DNA of 64,000 bases from Sophora flavescens. Taxonomy: Eukaryota; Streptophyta; Magnoliopsida; Fabales; Fabaceae. Both the position numbers and the translations under genes were made by a program. The notes under the pieces were generated by a model that searched no databases, was not told the DNA's origin, and saw only the letters and a program-made list of their open reading frames with translations. Position 1 is the first letter of the stretch, and each line of letters begins with the position of its first letter. Where the stretch lies: positions 1 to 64,000 of the forward strand of contig JAUPTC010000240.1 in assembly GCA_030762895.1 (NCBI GenBank), given 5' to 3'. Of this stretch, positions 1-13,140 are shown in pieces.

Positions 1-1380
1 TTCTAGTGAGCCACTTTCAACGTCAGTTCTTTAAACAAGTGGCGTTAAAAGTGAACCTTTTAACTGAGTTCTTTTAACAAGCTGAAGTAAAAGGTGATTG
101 ATTTTTAGTGAGCCACTTTTAGCGTCGGTTCTTTAAACAAGCCGGCGTTAAAAGTGAACCTTTTAACTCAGTTCTTTTAACAACTGAAGTAAAGGTGATT
201 GATTTTCTAGTGAGCCACTTTTAACGTCAGTTCTTTAAACAACCGGCGTTAAAAGTGAACCTTTTAACCGAGTTCTTTTAACAACTGAAGTAAAAGGTGA
301 TTGATTTTCTAGTGAGCCACTTTTAGCGTCAGTTCTTTAAACAAGCGGCGTTAAAAGTGAACCTTTTAACCAGTTCTTTTAACAAGCTGAAGTAAAAGGT
401 GATTGATTTTCTAGTGAGCCACTTTTAGCGTCGAGTTCTTTAAACAACGGCGTTAAAAGTGAACCTTTTAACTTGATTCTTTTAACAAGCTGAAGTAAAG
501 GTGATTGATTTTCTATTGAGCCACTTTCAGCGTCAGTTCTTTAAACAAGCGGCGTTAAAAGTGAACCTAACCGATTCTTTTAAGCTGAAGTAAAAGGTGA
601 TTGATTTTCTAGTGAGCCACTTTCAACGTCAGTTCTTTAAACAAGCGGCGTTAAAAGTGAACCTTTTAACCAGTTCTTTTAACAACCGAAGTAAAAGGTG
701 ATTGATTTTCTAGTGAGCCACTTTCAGCGTCGATTCTTTAAACAACCGACGTTAAAAGTGAACCTTTACCAGTTCTTTTAACAAGCTGAAGTAAAAAGGT
801 GATTGATTTTTTAGAGAGCAACTTTCAACGACGGTTCTTTAAACAAGTGGCGTTAAAAGTGAACCCTTTAACCAGTTCTTTTAACAGCTGAAGTAAAGGG
901 TGATTGATTTTCTAGTGAGCCACTTTTAACGTCAGTTCTTTAAACAACTGACGTTAAAAGTGAACCTTTTAACTTCAGTTCTTTTAACAACTGAAGTAAA
1001 AGGTGATTGATTTTCTAGTGAGCCACTTTCAACGTAAGTTCTTTAAACAACTGACGTTAAAAGTGAACCTTTTAACTTCAGTTCTTTTAACAACTGAAGT
1101 AAAAGGTGATTGATTTTCTAGTGAGCCACTTTTAACGTCAGTTCTTTAAACAACTAACGTTAAAAGTGAACCTTTTAACTTCGGTTCTTTTAACAACTGA
1201 AGTAAAAGGTGATTGATTTTCTAGTGAGCCACTTTCAACGTCAGTTCTTTAAACAACTGACGTTAAAAGTGAACCTTTTAACTTAAGTTCTTTTAACAAC
1301 TGAAGTAAAAGGTGATTGATTTTCTAGTGAGCCACTTTCAACGTCAGTTCTTTAAACAACTGACGTTAAAAGTGAACCTT

Positions 1381-1400
1381 TTAACTTCAGTTGATTGATT
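1381..1400 (+). repeat. Unit cut at the hairpin B loop
   Basis: CTTCAGTTGATTGATTTT at about 1385: loop and right arm of hairpin B are missing and the left arm runs into the linker. Confidence 0.85.
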
Positions 1401-4260
1401 TTCTAGTGAGCCACTTTTAACGTCAGTTCTTTAAACAACTAACGTTAAAAGTGAACCTTTTAACTTCAGTTCTTTTAACAACTGAAGTAAAAGGTGATTG
1501 ATTTTCTAGTGAGCCACTTTCAACGTCAGTTCTTTAAACAATTGACGTTAAAAGTGAACCTTTTAAATTGAGGTCTGTTAACAGCTGAAGTAAAAGGTGA
1601 TTGATTTTCTAGTGAGCCAATTTTAACGTCCTTTCTTTAAACAACTAACGTTAAAAGTGAACCTTTTAATTCAGTTCTTTTAACAACTGAAGTAAAAGGT
1701 GATTGATTTTCTAGTGAGCCACTTTCAACGTCAGTTCTTTAAACAACTGACGTTAAAAGTGAACCTTTTAACTTCAGTTCTTTTAACAACTGAAGTAAAA
1801 GGTGATTGATTTTCTAGTCAGCCACTTTTAACGTCAGTTCTTTAAACAACTGACGTTAAAAGTGAACCTTTTAATTCAGTTCTTTTAACAACTGAAGTAA
1901 AAGGTGATTGATTTTCTAGTGAGCCACTTTCAACGTCAGTTCTTTAAACAACTGACGTTAAAAGTGAACCGTTTAACTTCAGTTCTTTTAACAACTGAAG
2001 TAAAGGGTGGTTGATTTTCTAGTGAGCCACTTTCAACGTCAGTTCTTTAAACAACGGAAGTAAGGGAGACCCCTTTAAAAGTGAACATTTTAACACCAGT
2101 TCTTTTAACAACTGAAGTAAAAGGTGATTGATTTTCTAGTGAGCCACTTTAGCGTCGAGTTCTTTAAACAACCGGCGTTAAAGTGAACCTTTTAACTCAG
2201 TTCTTTTAACAAGCTGAAGTAAAAGGTATTTGATTTTCTAGTCAGGCACTTTTAACGTCAGTTCTTTAAAGAACTGACTTTAAAAGTGAACCTTTTAACT
2301 TCAGTTCTTTTAACAACTGAAGTAAAAGGTGATTGATTTTCTAGTGAGCCACTTTCAACGTCAGTTCTTTAAACAACTGATGTTAAAAGTGACCCTTTTA
2401 ACTTCAGTTCTTTTAACAACTGAAGTAAAAGGTGATTGATTTTCTAGTGAGTCACTTTGAACGTCAGTTCTTTAAACAACTGACGTTAAAAGTGAACCTT
2501 TTAACTTCAGTTCTTTTAACAACTGAAGTAAAAGGTGTTTGATTTTCTAGTGAGCCACTTTCAACGTCAGTACTAAAAACAAAAGTCATTAAAAGAGACC
2601 CATTTAACTTAAGGTCTTTTAACAACTGAAGTAAAGGGTGATTGATTTTCTAGTGAGCCACTTTTAACGTCAGTTCTTTAAACAAGCTGGCGTTAAAAGT
2701 GAACCTTTAACTCGATTCTTTTAACAAGCTGAAGTAAAAGGTGATTGATTTACTAGTGAGCCACTTTTAGCGTCAGTTCTTTAAACAAGCGGCGTTAAAA
2801 AGTGAACCTTTAACCGAGTTCTTTTAACAACTGAAGTAAAAGGTGATTGATTTTCTAGTGAGACACTTTTAACGTCAGTTCTTTAAACAACTGACATTTA
2901 AAGTGAACCTTTTAACTTCATTTCTTTTAACAACTGAAGTAAAAGGTGATTGATTTTCAAGTGAGACACTTTTAGCGTCAGTTCTTTAAACAACTGACGT
3001 AAAAAGTGAACCTTTTAACTTCGGTTCTTTTAACAACCGAAGTAAAAGGTGATCGATTTTCTAGTGAGTCACTTTTAACGTCAGTTCTTTAAACAACTGA
3101 CGTTAAAAATGAACCTTTTAAATTCAGTTCTTTTAACAACTGAAGTAAAAGGTGATTGATTTTTTTGTGAGCCACTTTTAACGTCAGTTATTTAAACAAC
3201 TGACGTTAAAAGTGAACCTTTTAACTTGATTCTTTTAACAACTGAAGTAAAAGGTGATTGATTTTCTAGTGAGCCACTTTCAGCGTCGAGTTCTTTAAAC
3301 AACGGCGTTAAAGTGAACCTTTTAACCAGTTCTTTTAACAAGCTGAAGTAAAGGTGATTGATTTTCTAGTGAGCCACTTTCAACGTCAGTTCTTTAAACA
3401 AGCGGCGTTAAAAGTGAACCTTTTAACCGATTCTTTTAACAACTGAAGTAAAAGGTGATTGATATTCTGGTGAGCCACTTTTTACGTCAGTTCTTTAAAC
3501 AACCGGCGTTAAAAGTGAACCTTTTAACTTCAGTTCTTTTAACAACTGAAGTAAAGGGTGATTGATTTTCTAGTGAGCCACTTTCAACGCCAGTTCTTTA
3601 AAAACCTGACGTTAAAAGTGAACCTTTTAACTTCAGTTCTTTTAACAACTGAAGTAAAGGGTGATTGATTTTCTAGTGAGCCACTTTCAACGCCAGTTCT
3701 TTAAACAAGCGGCGTTAAAGTGAACCTTTTAACCAGTTCTTTTAACACGAAGTAAAGGTGATTGATTTTCTAGTGCGCCTCTTTCATGGTCAGTTCTTTA
3801 AACATATTACGTTAAAAGTGAACCTTTTAATGTCAGTTCTTTTAACAACTGAAGTAAAAGGTGATTGATTTTTAGTGAGCCACTTTGAACGTCATTTCTT
3901 TAAACAACTGACGTTAAAAGTGAACCTTTTAACTTCAGTTCTTTTAACAACGGAAGTAAAAGGTGATTGATTTTCTAGTGAGCCACTTGATGTTAAAAGT
4001 GAACCTTTTAACTTCAGTTCTTTTAACAACTGAAGTAAAAGGTGATTGACTTTTTTGTGAGCCACTTTTAACGTCAGTTCTTTAAACAACTGATGCTAAA
4101 AGTGAACCTTTTAACTTCGGTTCTTTTAACAACTGAAGTAAAAGGTGGTTGATTTTCTAGTCAGCCATTTTTAACGTAAGTTCTTTAAACAACTGACGTT
4201 AAAACTAAACCTTTTATCTTCAGTTCTATTAACAACTGAAGTAAAAGGTGATTTATTTTC

Positions 4261-4574
4261 TAGTGAGCCACTTTCAACGTCAGTTCTTTAAACAACTGAC
4301 GTTAAAAGGTTCAGTGAGCCACTTTCAACGTCAGTTCTTTAAACAAGTGACGTTAAAAGTGAACCTTTTAACTTCAGTTCTTTTAACAGCTGAAGTAAAA
4401 GGTGATTGATTTTCTAGTGAGCCACTTTTAACGTCAGTTCTTTAAACAACTGACGTTAAAAGTGAACCTTTTAACTTCAGTTCTTTTAACAACTGAAGTA
4501 AAAGGTGATTGATTTTCTAGTGAGCCACTTTCAACGTCAGTTCTTTAAACAACTGACGTTAAAAGTGAACCTTT
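4261..4574 (+). repeat. Duplicated haplotype block, copy 1 (with 51-bp half-unit)
   Basis: Holds a half-unit of 51 bp (4269-4319) in which hairpin A runs straight into the next unit through GTTAAAAGGTTCAGTGAG, deleting hairpin B. The next unit but one has the rare AACAGCTGAAG. The block matches 61014-61327 with a single mismatch (AAGTGA against AACTGA) in 314 nt, by my alignment. The unit just upstream shares the rare CGTAAG in both places. Confidence 0.85.
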
Positions 4575-7500
4575 TAACTTCAGTTCTTTTAACAACTGAA
4601 GTAAAAGGTGATTGATTTTCTAGTGAGCCACTTTCAACGTCAGTTCTTTAAACAACTGGCTTTAAAAGTGAACCTTTTAACTTCAGTTCTTTTCACAACT
4701 GAAGTAAAAGGTGATTGATTTTCTAGTGAGCCACTTTTAACGTCAGTTCTTTAAACAACTGGCGTTAAAACTGAACCTTTTAACTTCAGTTCTTTTAACA
4801 ACTGAAGTAAAAGGTGATTGATTTTCCAGTGAGCCACTTTCAACGTCAGTTCTTTAAACAACTGATGTTAAAAGTGAACCTTTTAACTTCAGTTCTTTTA
4901 AAAACTGAAGTAAAAGGTGATTGATTTTTTTGTGAGCCACTTTTAACGTCAGTTCTTTAAACAACTGACGTTAAAAATGAACCTTTTAACCAGTTCTTTT
5001 AACAAGCTGAAGTAAAAGGTGATTGATTTTCTAGTGAGCCACTTTCAGCGTCGAGTTCTTTAAACAAGCGGCGTTAAAAGTGAACCTTTTAACTCAGTTC
5101 TTTTAACAAGCTGAAGTAAAAGGTGATTGATTTTCTAGTGAGCCACTTTCAACGTCGAGTTCTTTAAACAAGCGGCGTTAAAAGTGAACCTTTTAACTCG
5201 GTTCTTTTAACAACGAAGTAAAAGGTGATTGATTTTCTAGTGAGCCACTTTCAACGTCGAGTTCTTTAAACAAGCGGCGTTAAAAGTGAACCTTTTAACT
5301 CAGTTCTTTTAACAACTGAAGTAAAAGGTGATTGATTTTCTAGTGAGCCACTTTCAGCGTCGAGTTCTTTAAACAAGCGGCGTTAAAAGTGAACCTTTTA
5401 ACCAGTTCTTTGAACAACCGAAGTAAAAGGTGATTGATTTTCTAGAGAGCCACTTTCAACGTCAGTTCTTTGAACAAACGGCGTTAAAAGTGAACCTTTT
5501 AACCAGTTCTTTTAACAACCGAAGTAAAGGTGATTGATTTTCTAGTGAGCCACTTTTAGCGTCAGTTCTTTAAACAAGCGGCGTTAAAAGTGAACCTATT
5601 AACTCAGTTCTTTTAACAACTGAAGTAAAAGGTGATTGATTTTCTAGTGAGCCACTTTCAACGTCAGTTCTTTAAACAAGCGGCGTTAAAAGTGAACCTT
5701 TTAACTCAGTTCTTTGAACAACTGAAGTAAAAGGTGATTGATTTTCTAGAGAGCCACTTTCAACGTCAGTTAATTAAACAACTGTCGATAAAAGAGAACC
5801 TTTTAACCTGTGTTCTTTGAACAACTGAATTAAAAGGTGATTGATTTTCTAGTGAGCCAATTTCAACGTCAGTTCTTTAAACAAGCGGCGTTAAAAGTGA
5901 AACTTTTAACCAGTTCTTTTAACAAGCGAAGTAACAGGTGATTGATTTTTAGTGAGCCACTTTCAACGTCAGTTCTTTACACAACCGACGTTAAAAGTGA
6001 ACCTTTTAACTTCAGTTCTTTTAACAACTGAAGTAAACCGTGATTGATTTTCTAGTCAGTCACTTTTAACATCAGTTCTTTAAACAACGGCGTTAAAAGT
6101 GAACCCTTTTAACTCAGTTCTTTTAACAACTGAAGTAAAAGGTGATTGATTTTCTAGTGAGCCACTTTTATCGTCTGTTCTTTAAACAAGCGGCGTTAAA
6201 AGTGAACCTTTTAACCAGTTCTTTTAACAACTGAAGTAAAAGGTGATTGATTTTCTAGAGAGCCACTTTCAACGTCAGTTCTTTAAACAAGTGACGTTAA
6301 AAGTGAACCTTTTAACTTCAGTTCTTTTAAAAGCTGAAGTAAAAGGTGATTGATTTTCTAGTGAGCCACTTTAAGCGTCAGTTCTTTAAACAAGCGGCGT
6401 TAAAGTGAACCTTTTCACCTCGGTTCTTTTAACAACTGAAGTAAAAGGTGATTGATTTTCTAGTGAGCCACTTTCAACGTCAGTTCTTTAAATAACTGAT
6501 GTTAAAAGTGAACCTTTTAACTTCAGTTCTTTTAACAACTGAAGTAAAAGGTGATTGATTTTCTAGTGAGCCACTTTCAACGTCAGTTCTTTAAACAACT
6601 GATGTTAAAAGTCAGTTCTTTTAACAACTGAAGTAAAAGGTGATTGATTTTCTAGTCAGTCACTTTTAGCGTTAGTTCTTTAAACAATTGACGTTAAAAG
6701 TGAACCTTTTAACTTCGGTTCTTTTAACAGCTGAAGTAAAAGGTGATTGATTTTCTAGTGAGCCACTTTCAACGTCAGTTCTTTAAAGAACTGACGTTCA
6801 AAGTGAACCTTTTAACTTCGGTTCTTTTAACAACTGAAGTAAAGGGTGATTGATTTTCTAGTGAGCCACTTTCAACGTCAGTTCTTTAAACAACTGACGT
6901 TAAAAGTGAACCTTTTAACTTCAGTTCTTTTAACAACTGAAGTAAAGGGTGATTGATTTTCTAGTGAGCCACTTTTAGCGTCGGTTCTTTAAACAACGGC
7001 GTTAAAAGTGAACCTTTTAACCAGTTCTTTTAACAACTGAAGTAAAAGGTGATTGATTTTCTAGTGAGCCACTTTCAACGTCGAGTTCTTTAAACAAGCG
7101 GCGTTAAAAGTGAACCTTTTAACTTGATTCTTTTAACAAGCTGAAGTAAAAGGTGATTGATTTTTAGTGAGCCACTTTTAACGTCAGTTCTTTAAACAAG
7201 CCGGCGTTAAAAGTGAACCTTTAACCAGTTCTTTTAACAAGCTGAAATAAAGGGTGATTGATTTTCTAGTGAGCCACTTTCAACGTCAGTTCTTTAAACA
7301 AGCGGCGTTAAAAGTGAACCTTTTAACTTCAGTTCTTTTAACAAGCTGAAGTAAAGGTGATTGATTTTCTAGTGAGCCACTTTTAGCGTCGAGTTCTTTA
7401 AACAAGCGGCGTTAAAAGTGAACCTTTTAACTTCAGTTCTTTAAACAACTGAAGTAAAAGGTGATTGATTTTCTAGTGAGCCACTTTCAACGTCAGTTCT

Positions 7501-9920
7501 TTAAACAACTGACGCTAAAAGTGAACCTTTTAACTTCAGTTCTTTTAACAACGGAAGTAAAGGGTGATTGATTTTCTAGTCAGCCACCTTTAACGTCGGT
7601 TCTTTAAACAACTGTCGTTAAAAGTGAACCTTTTAACTTCAGTTCTTTTCACAACTAAAGTAAAAGGTGATTGATTTTCTAGTGAGCCACTTTCAACGTC
7701 AGTTCTTTAAACAAGTGACGTTAAAAGTGAACCTTTTAACTTCAGTTCTTTTAACAGCTGAAGTAAAAGGTGATTGATTTTCTAGTGAGCCACTTTCAAC
7801 GTCAGTTCTTTAAACAACTGACGTTAAAAGTGAACCTTTTAACTTCAGTTCTTTTAACAACTGAAGTAAAAGGTGATTGATTTTTAGTGAGCCACTTTTA
7901 GAGTCGGTTCTTTAAACAAGCGGCGTTAAATGTGATCCTTTTTACTTCAGTTCTTTTTACTACTGAAGTAAAAGGTGATTGATTTTCTAGTGAGCCACTT
8001 TCAACGTCAGTTCTTTAGACAACAGGCGTTATAAGTGAACCTTTTAACTTCAGTTCTTTTAACAACTGAAGTAAAAGGTGATTGATTTTCTAGTCAGCCA
8101 CTTTTAACGCCAGTTCTTTAAACAAGCGGCGTTAAAAGTGAACCTTCTATCCCGAGTTCTTTTAACAACTGAAGTAAAAGGTGATTGATTTTTTTGTGAG
8201 CCACTTTTAACGTCATTTCTTTAAACAACTGCCTTTAAAGTGAACCTTTTAACTTCAGTTCTTTTAACAACTGAAGTAAAAGGTGATTGATTTTCTAGTG
8301 AGCCACTTTAAACGTCAGTTCTTTAAACAACTGACGTTAAAAGTGAACCTTTACTTTAACCCAGTTCTTTTAAAACTGAAGTGAAAGGTGATTGATTTTC
8401 TAGTGAGCCACTTACAACGTCAGTTCTTTAAACATGTGTCGTTAAAAGTGAACCTTTTAACTCAGTTCTTTTAACAACTGAAGTAAAAGGTGATTGATTT
8501 TCTAGTGAGCCACTTTCAACGTCAGTTCTTTAAACAAATGACGTTAAAAGTGAACCTTTTAACTCAGTTCTTTTAACAACTGAATTAAAAGGTGATTGAT
8601 TTTCTAGTGAGCCACTTTCAACGTCAGTTCTTTAGACAACTGACGTTAATAGTGAACCTTTTAACTTCAATTCTTTTAACAACTGAAGTAAACGGTGATT
8701 GATTTTTTATTGAGCCACTTTTAAAATCAGTTCTTTAAACAACTGGCGTTAAAAGTGAACCTTTTAACTTCAGTTGTTTTAACAACTGAAGGAAAAGGTG
8801 ATTGATTTTCTAGTGAGCCACTTTCAACGTCAGTTCTTTAAACAACTGACGTTAAAAGTGAACCTTTTAACTTGGGTTCTTTTAACAACTGAAGTAAAAG
8901 GTGATTGATTTTCTAGTGAGCCACTTTTAACGTCAGTTCTTTAAACAACCGACGTTAAAAGTGAACCTTTTAACACCAGTTCTTTTAACAACTGAAGTAA
9001 AAGGTGATTGATTTTCTAGTGAGCCACTTTCAACGTCAGTTCTTTAAACAACTGACGTTGAAAGTTAACCTTTTAACTCAGTTCTTTTATCAACTGAAGT
9101 AAAAGGTGATTGATTTTCTAGTGAGCCACTTTCAACGTCAGTTCTTTAAACAATTGACGTTAAAAGTGAACCTTTTAACTTCAGTTCTTTTAACAACTGA
9201 AGTAAAAGGTGATTGATTTTCTAGTGAGCCACTTTCAACGTCAGTTCTTTAAACAACAGACGTTAAAGTGAACCTTTTAACTTCAGTTCTTTTAACAACT
9301 GAAGTAAAGGGTGATTGATTTTCTAGTCAGCCACTTTTAACGTCAGTTCTTTAAACAACTGACGTTACAAGTGAACCTTTTAACTCAGTTCTTTTAACAA
9401 CTGAAGTAAAAGGTGATTGATTTTCTAGTGAGCCACTTTCAACGTCAGTTCTTTAAACAACTGACGTTAAAAGTGAACCTTTTAACTTCAGTTCTTTTAA
9501 CAACTGAAGTAAAAGGTGATTGATTTTCTAGTGAGCCACTTTTAGCGTCAGTTCTTTAAACAGCGGCGTTAAAAGTGACCTTTAACCAGTTCTTTCAACA
9601 AGTAAAGTAAAGGTGATTGATTTTCAAGTGAGCCACTTTCAACGTCAGTTCTTTAAACAAGCGTAAAAGAACCTTTAACTTCAGTTCTTTTAACAACTGA
9701 AGTAAAGGGTGGTTGATTTTCTAGTGAGCCACTTTCAACGTCAGTTCTTTCAACAACTGACGTTAAAAGTGAACCTTTTAACTTCAGTTCTTTTAACAAC
9801 TGAAGTAAAAGGTGATTGATTTTCTAGTGAGCCACTTTCAGCGTCAGTTCTTTAAACAACCGACGTTAAAAGTGAACCTTTTAACTTCAGTTCTTTTAAC
9901 AACTGAAGTAAAAGGTGATT

Positions 9921-10080
9921 GATTTTCTTTTCCCTTTCAACGTAAGCCTTGACGTTAAAAGTGAACCTTTAATTCAGTTCTTTTAACAACTGAAGTAAAA
10001 GGTGATTGATTTTTTTGTGAGCCACTTTTAACGTCAGTTCTTTAAACAAACGGCGTTAAAAGCCCTTTTGATTCTTTTAA
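9921..10080 (+). repeat. Disturbed patch at the domain 1/2 boundary
   Basis: GATTTTCTTTTCCCTTTC replaces the normal linker and start of hairpin A at 9921, the loop of that hairpin is missing (CGTAAGCCTTGACG), and 10057-10078 has a damaged start of hairpin B (AAAGCCCTTTTGATTC). Normal units resume after about 10.1 kb, with scattered changes up to 10.4 kb. Confidence 0.7.
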
Positions 10081-13080
10081 CAACTGAAGTTAAAGGTGAT
10101 TGATTTTCTAGTCAGCCACTTTTAACGTCAGTTCTTTAAACACCCGACCTTTTTAGTGAACCTTTTAACTTCAGTTGTTTCAACAACTGAAGTATAAGGT
10201 GATTGATTTTCTAGTGAGCCACTTTCAACGTCAGTTCTTTAAACAACTGACGTTAAAAGTGAACCTTTTAACTTCAGTTTTTTTAACAACTGAAGTAAAA
10301 GGTGATTGATTTTTTTGTGAGCCACTTTCAACGTCAGTTCTTTAAACAACTGGCATTAAAAGTGAACCTATTAACTTAATATCTTTTAACAACTGAAGTA
10401 AAGGTAGATTGATTTTGTAGTGAGCCACTTTAAACGTCAGTTCTTTAAACAACTGACGTTAAAAGTGAACCTTTTAACCACAGTTCTTTTAACAACTGAA
10501 GTAAAAGGTGGTTGATTTTTTAGTGAGCCACTTTCAACGTCAGTTCTTTAAACAACTGACGTTAAAAGTGAACCTTTTTAACTTCAGTTCTTTTAACAAC
10601 TGAAGTAAAAGGTGATTGATTTTTTAGTGAGCCACTTTTAACGTCAGTTCTTTAAACAACTGACGTTAAAAGTGAACCTTTTAACTTCAGTTCTTTTAAC
10701 AACTGAAGTAAAAGGTGATTGATTTTCTAGTGAGCCACTTTCAACGTCAGTTCTTTAAACAACGGACGTTAAAAGTGAACCTTTTAACTTCAGTTCTTTT
10801 AACAACCGAAGTAAAAGGTGATTGATTTTCTAGTGAGCCACTTTCAACGTCAGTTCTTTAAACAACTGACGTTAAAAGTGAACCTTTTAACTTCAGTTCT
10901 TTTAACAACTGAAGTAAAAGGTGATTGATTTTCTAGTGAGCCACTTTCAACGTCAGTTCTTTAAACAAATGACGTTAAAAGTGAACCTTTTAACTTCAGT
11001 TCTTTTACAACTGAAGTAAAAGGTGATTGATTTTCTAGTGAGCCACTTTCAACGTCAGTTCTTTAAACAACTGACGTTAAAAGTGAACCTTTTAACTTCA
11101 GTTCTTTTAACAACTGAAGTAAAAGGTGATTGATTTTCTAGTGAGCCACTTTTAACGTCAGTTCTTTAAACAACTGGCGTTAAAAGTGAACCTTTTAACT
11201 TCAGTTCTTTTAACAACTAAAGTAAAGGGTGATTGATTTTCTAGTGAGCCACTTTTAACGTCAGTTCTTTAAACAACTGACGTTAAAAGTGAACCTTTTA
11301 ACTTCAGTTCTTTTAACAACTGAAGTAAAAGGTGATTGATTTTCTAGTGAGCCACTTTCAACGTCAGTTCTTTAAAAAACTGACGTTAAAGTGAGCCTCT
11401 AAACTTCAGTTCTTTTAAAAACTAAAGTAAAAGGTGATTGATTTTCTAGTGAGCCACTTTCAACGTCAGTTGTTTAAACAACTGACGTTCAAAGTCAACC
11501 TTTAAACTTCAGTTCTTTTAACAACCGAAGTAAAAGGTGATTGATTTTCTAGTGAGCCACTTTCAACGTCAGTTCTTTAAACAACTGACGTTAAAAGTGA
11601 ACCTTTTAACTTCAGTTCTTTTAACAACTGAAGTAAAAGGTGATTGATTTTCTAGTGAGCCACTTTTAACGTCAGTTCTTTAAACAACTGACGTTAAAAG
11701 TGAACCTTTTAACTCAGTTCTTTTAACAACTGAAGTAAAAGGTGATTGATTTTCTAGTGAGCCACTTTTAACGTCAGTTCTTTAAACAACTGACGTTAAA
11801 AGTGAACCTTTTAACTTCAGTTCTTTTAACAACTGAAGTAAAAGGTGATTGTTTTTCTAGTGAGCCACTTTCAACGTCAGTTCTTTAAACAACTGACGTT
11901 AAAAGTGAACCTTTTAACTTCAGTTCTTTTAACAACTGAAGTAAAAGGTGATTGATTTTCTAGTGAGCCACTTTCAACGTCAGTTCTTTAAAAAAATGAC
12001 GTTAAAAGTGAAACTTTTAACTTCAGTTGTTTTAAAAACTAAAGTAAAAGGTGATTGATTTTCTAGTGAGCCACTTTCAACGTCAGTTCTTTAAACAACT
12101 AAAGTTAAAAGTGAACCTTTTAACTTCAGTTCTTTTAACAACTGAAGTAAAGAGTGATTGATTTTCTAGTCAGCCACTTTTAACGTCAGTTCTTTAAACA
12201 ACTGACGTTAAAAGTGAACCTTTTAACTTCAATTCTTTTAACAACTAAAGTAAAAGGTGATTGATTTTGTTGTGAGCCACTTTTAACGTCAGTTCTTTAA
12301 ACAACTGACGTTAAAAGTGAACCTTTTAACTTCAGTTCTTTTCACAACTGAAGTAAAAGGGGATGGATTTTCTAGTGAGCCACTTTTAACATCAGTTCTT
12401 TAAACAACTGACGTTAAAAGTGAACCTTTTAACTTCTATTCTTTTAACAACTGAAGTAAAGGGTGATTGATTTTCTAGTGAGCCACTTTCAACGTCAGTT
12501 CTTTAAACAACTGGCGTTAAAAGTGAACCTTTTAACTTCAGTTCTTTTAACAACTGAAGTAAAAGGTGAATGATTTTCTAGTGAGCCACTTTCAACGTCA
12601 GTTCTTTAAACAACTGACGTTAAAAGTGAAACTTTTAACTTCAGTTCTTTTAACAACTGAAGTACAGGGTGATTGATTTTCTTGTCAGCAACTTTTAACG
12701 TCAGTTCTTTAAACAACTGACGTTAAAAGTGAACCTTTTAACTTCAGTTCTTTTAACAACTGAAGTAAAAGGTGATTGATTTTCTAGTCAGCCACTTTCA
12801 ACATCAGTTCTTTAAACAACTGACGTTAAAAGTGAACCTTTTAACACCAGTTCTTTTAACAACTGAAGTAAAAGGTGATTGATTTTCTAGTGAGCCACTT
12901 TCAACGTCAGTTCTTTAAACAACTGACGTTAAAAGTGAACCTTTTAACTTCAGTTCTTTTAACAACTGAAGTAAAAGGTGATTGATTTTCTAGTGAGCCA
13001 ACGTCAGTTCTTTAAACAACTGACGTTAAAAGTGAACCTTTTAACTTCAGTTCTTTTAACAACTGAAGTAAAAGGTGATT

Positions 13081-13140
13081 GATTTTCTAGTGAGCCACTT
13101 TCAACGTCAGTTCTTTTAACAACTGAAGTAAAAGGTGATT
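13081..13140 (+). repeat. 60-bp A/B hybrid unit, type 1
   Basis: The left arm of hairpin A (AACGTCAGTTC) is joined to the loop and right arm of hairpin B (TTTTAACAACTGAAG), deleting 43 bp between equivalent points of the two hairpins. One hairpin with a mismatched stem remains. Confidence 0.9.

Larger units (their letters stand above)
1..9950 (+). repeat. Array domain 1: canonical units mixed with GCGG subfamily
   Basis: Blocks of canonical units (for example 900-2150, 3790-4990, 6230-6960) alternate with blocks in which hairpin A reads AGCGTC on the left and AAGCGGCG or AACGGCG on the right, and hairpin B begins CCAGTTC, CTCAGTTC or CTTGATTC (for example 1-900, 4990-6230, 6960-7440). The linker is mostly TTTTCTAG. 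In GCGG units the two arms of A no longer match at about four positions. Whether these are a true subfamily or consensus errors cannot be decided here. Confidence 0.75.

Noticed and set aside
3892..4089. 65-codon open frame on the - strand
   Set aside because: Spans a unit with a large deletion (near 3990) that happens to keep one frame open; translation of satellite sequence only.
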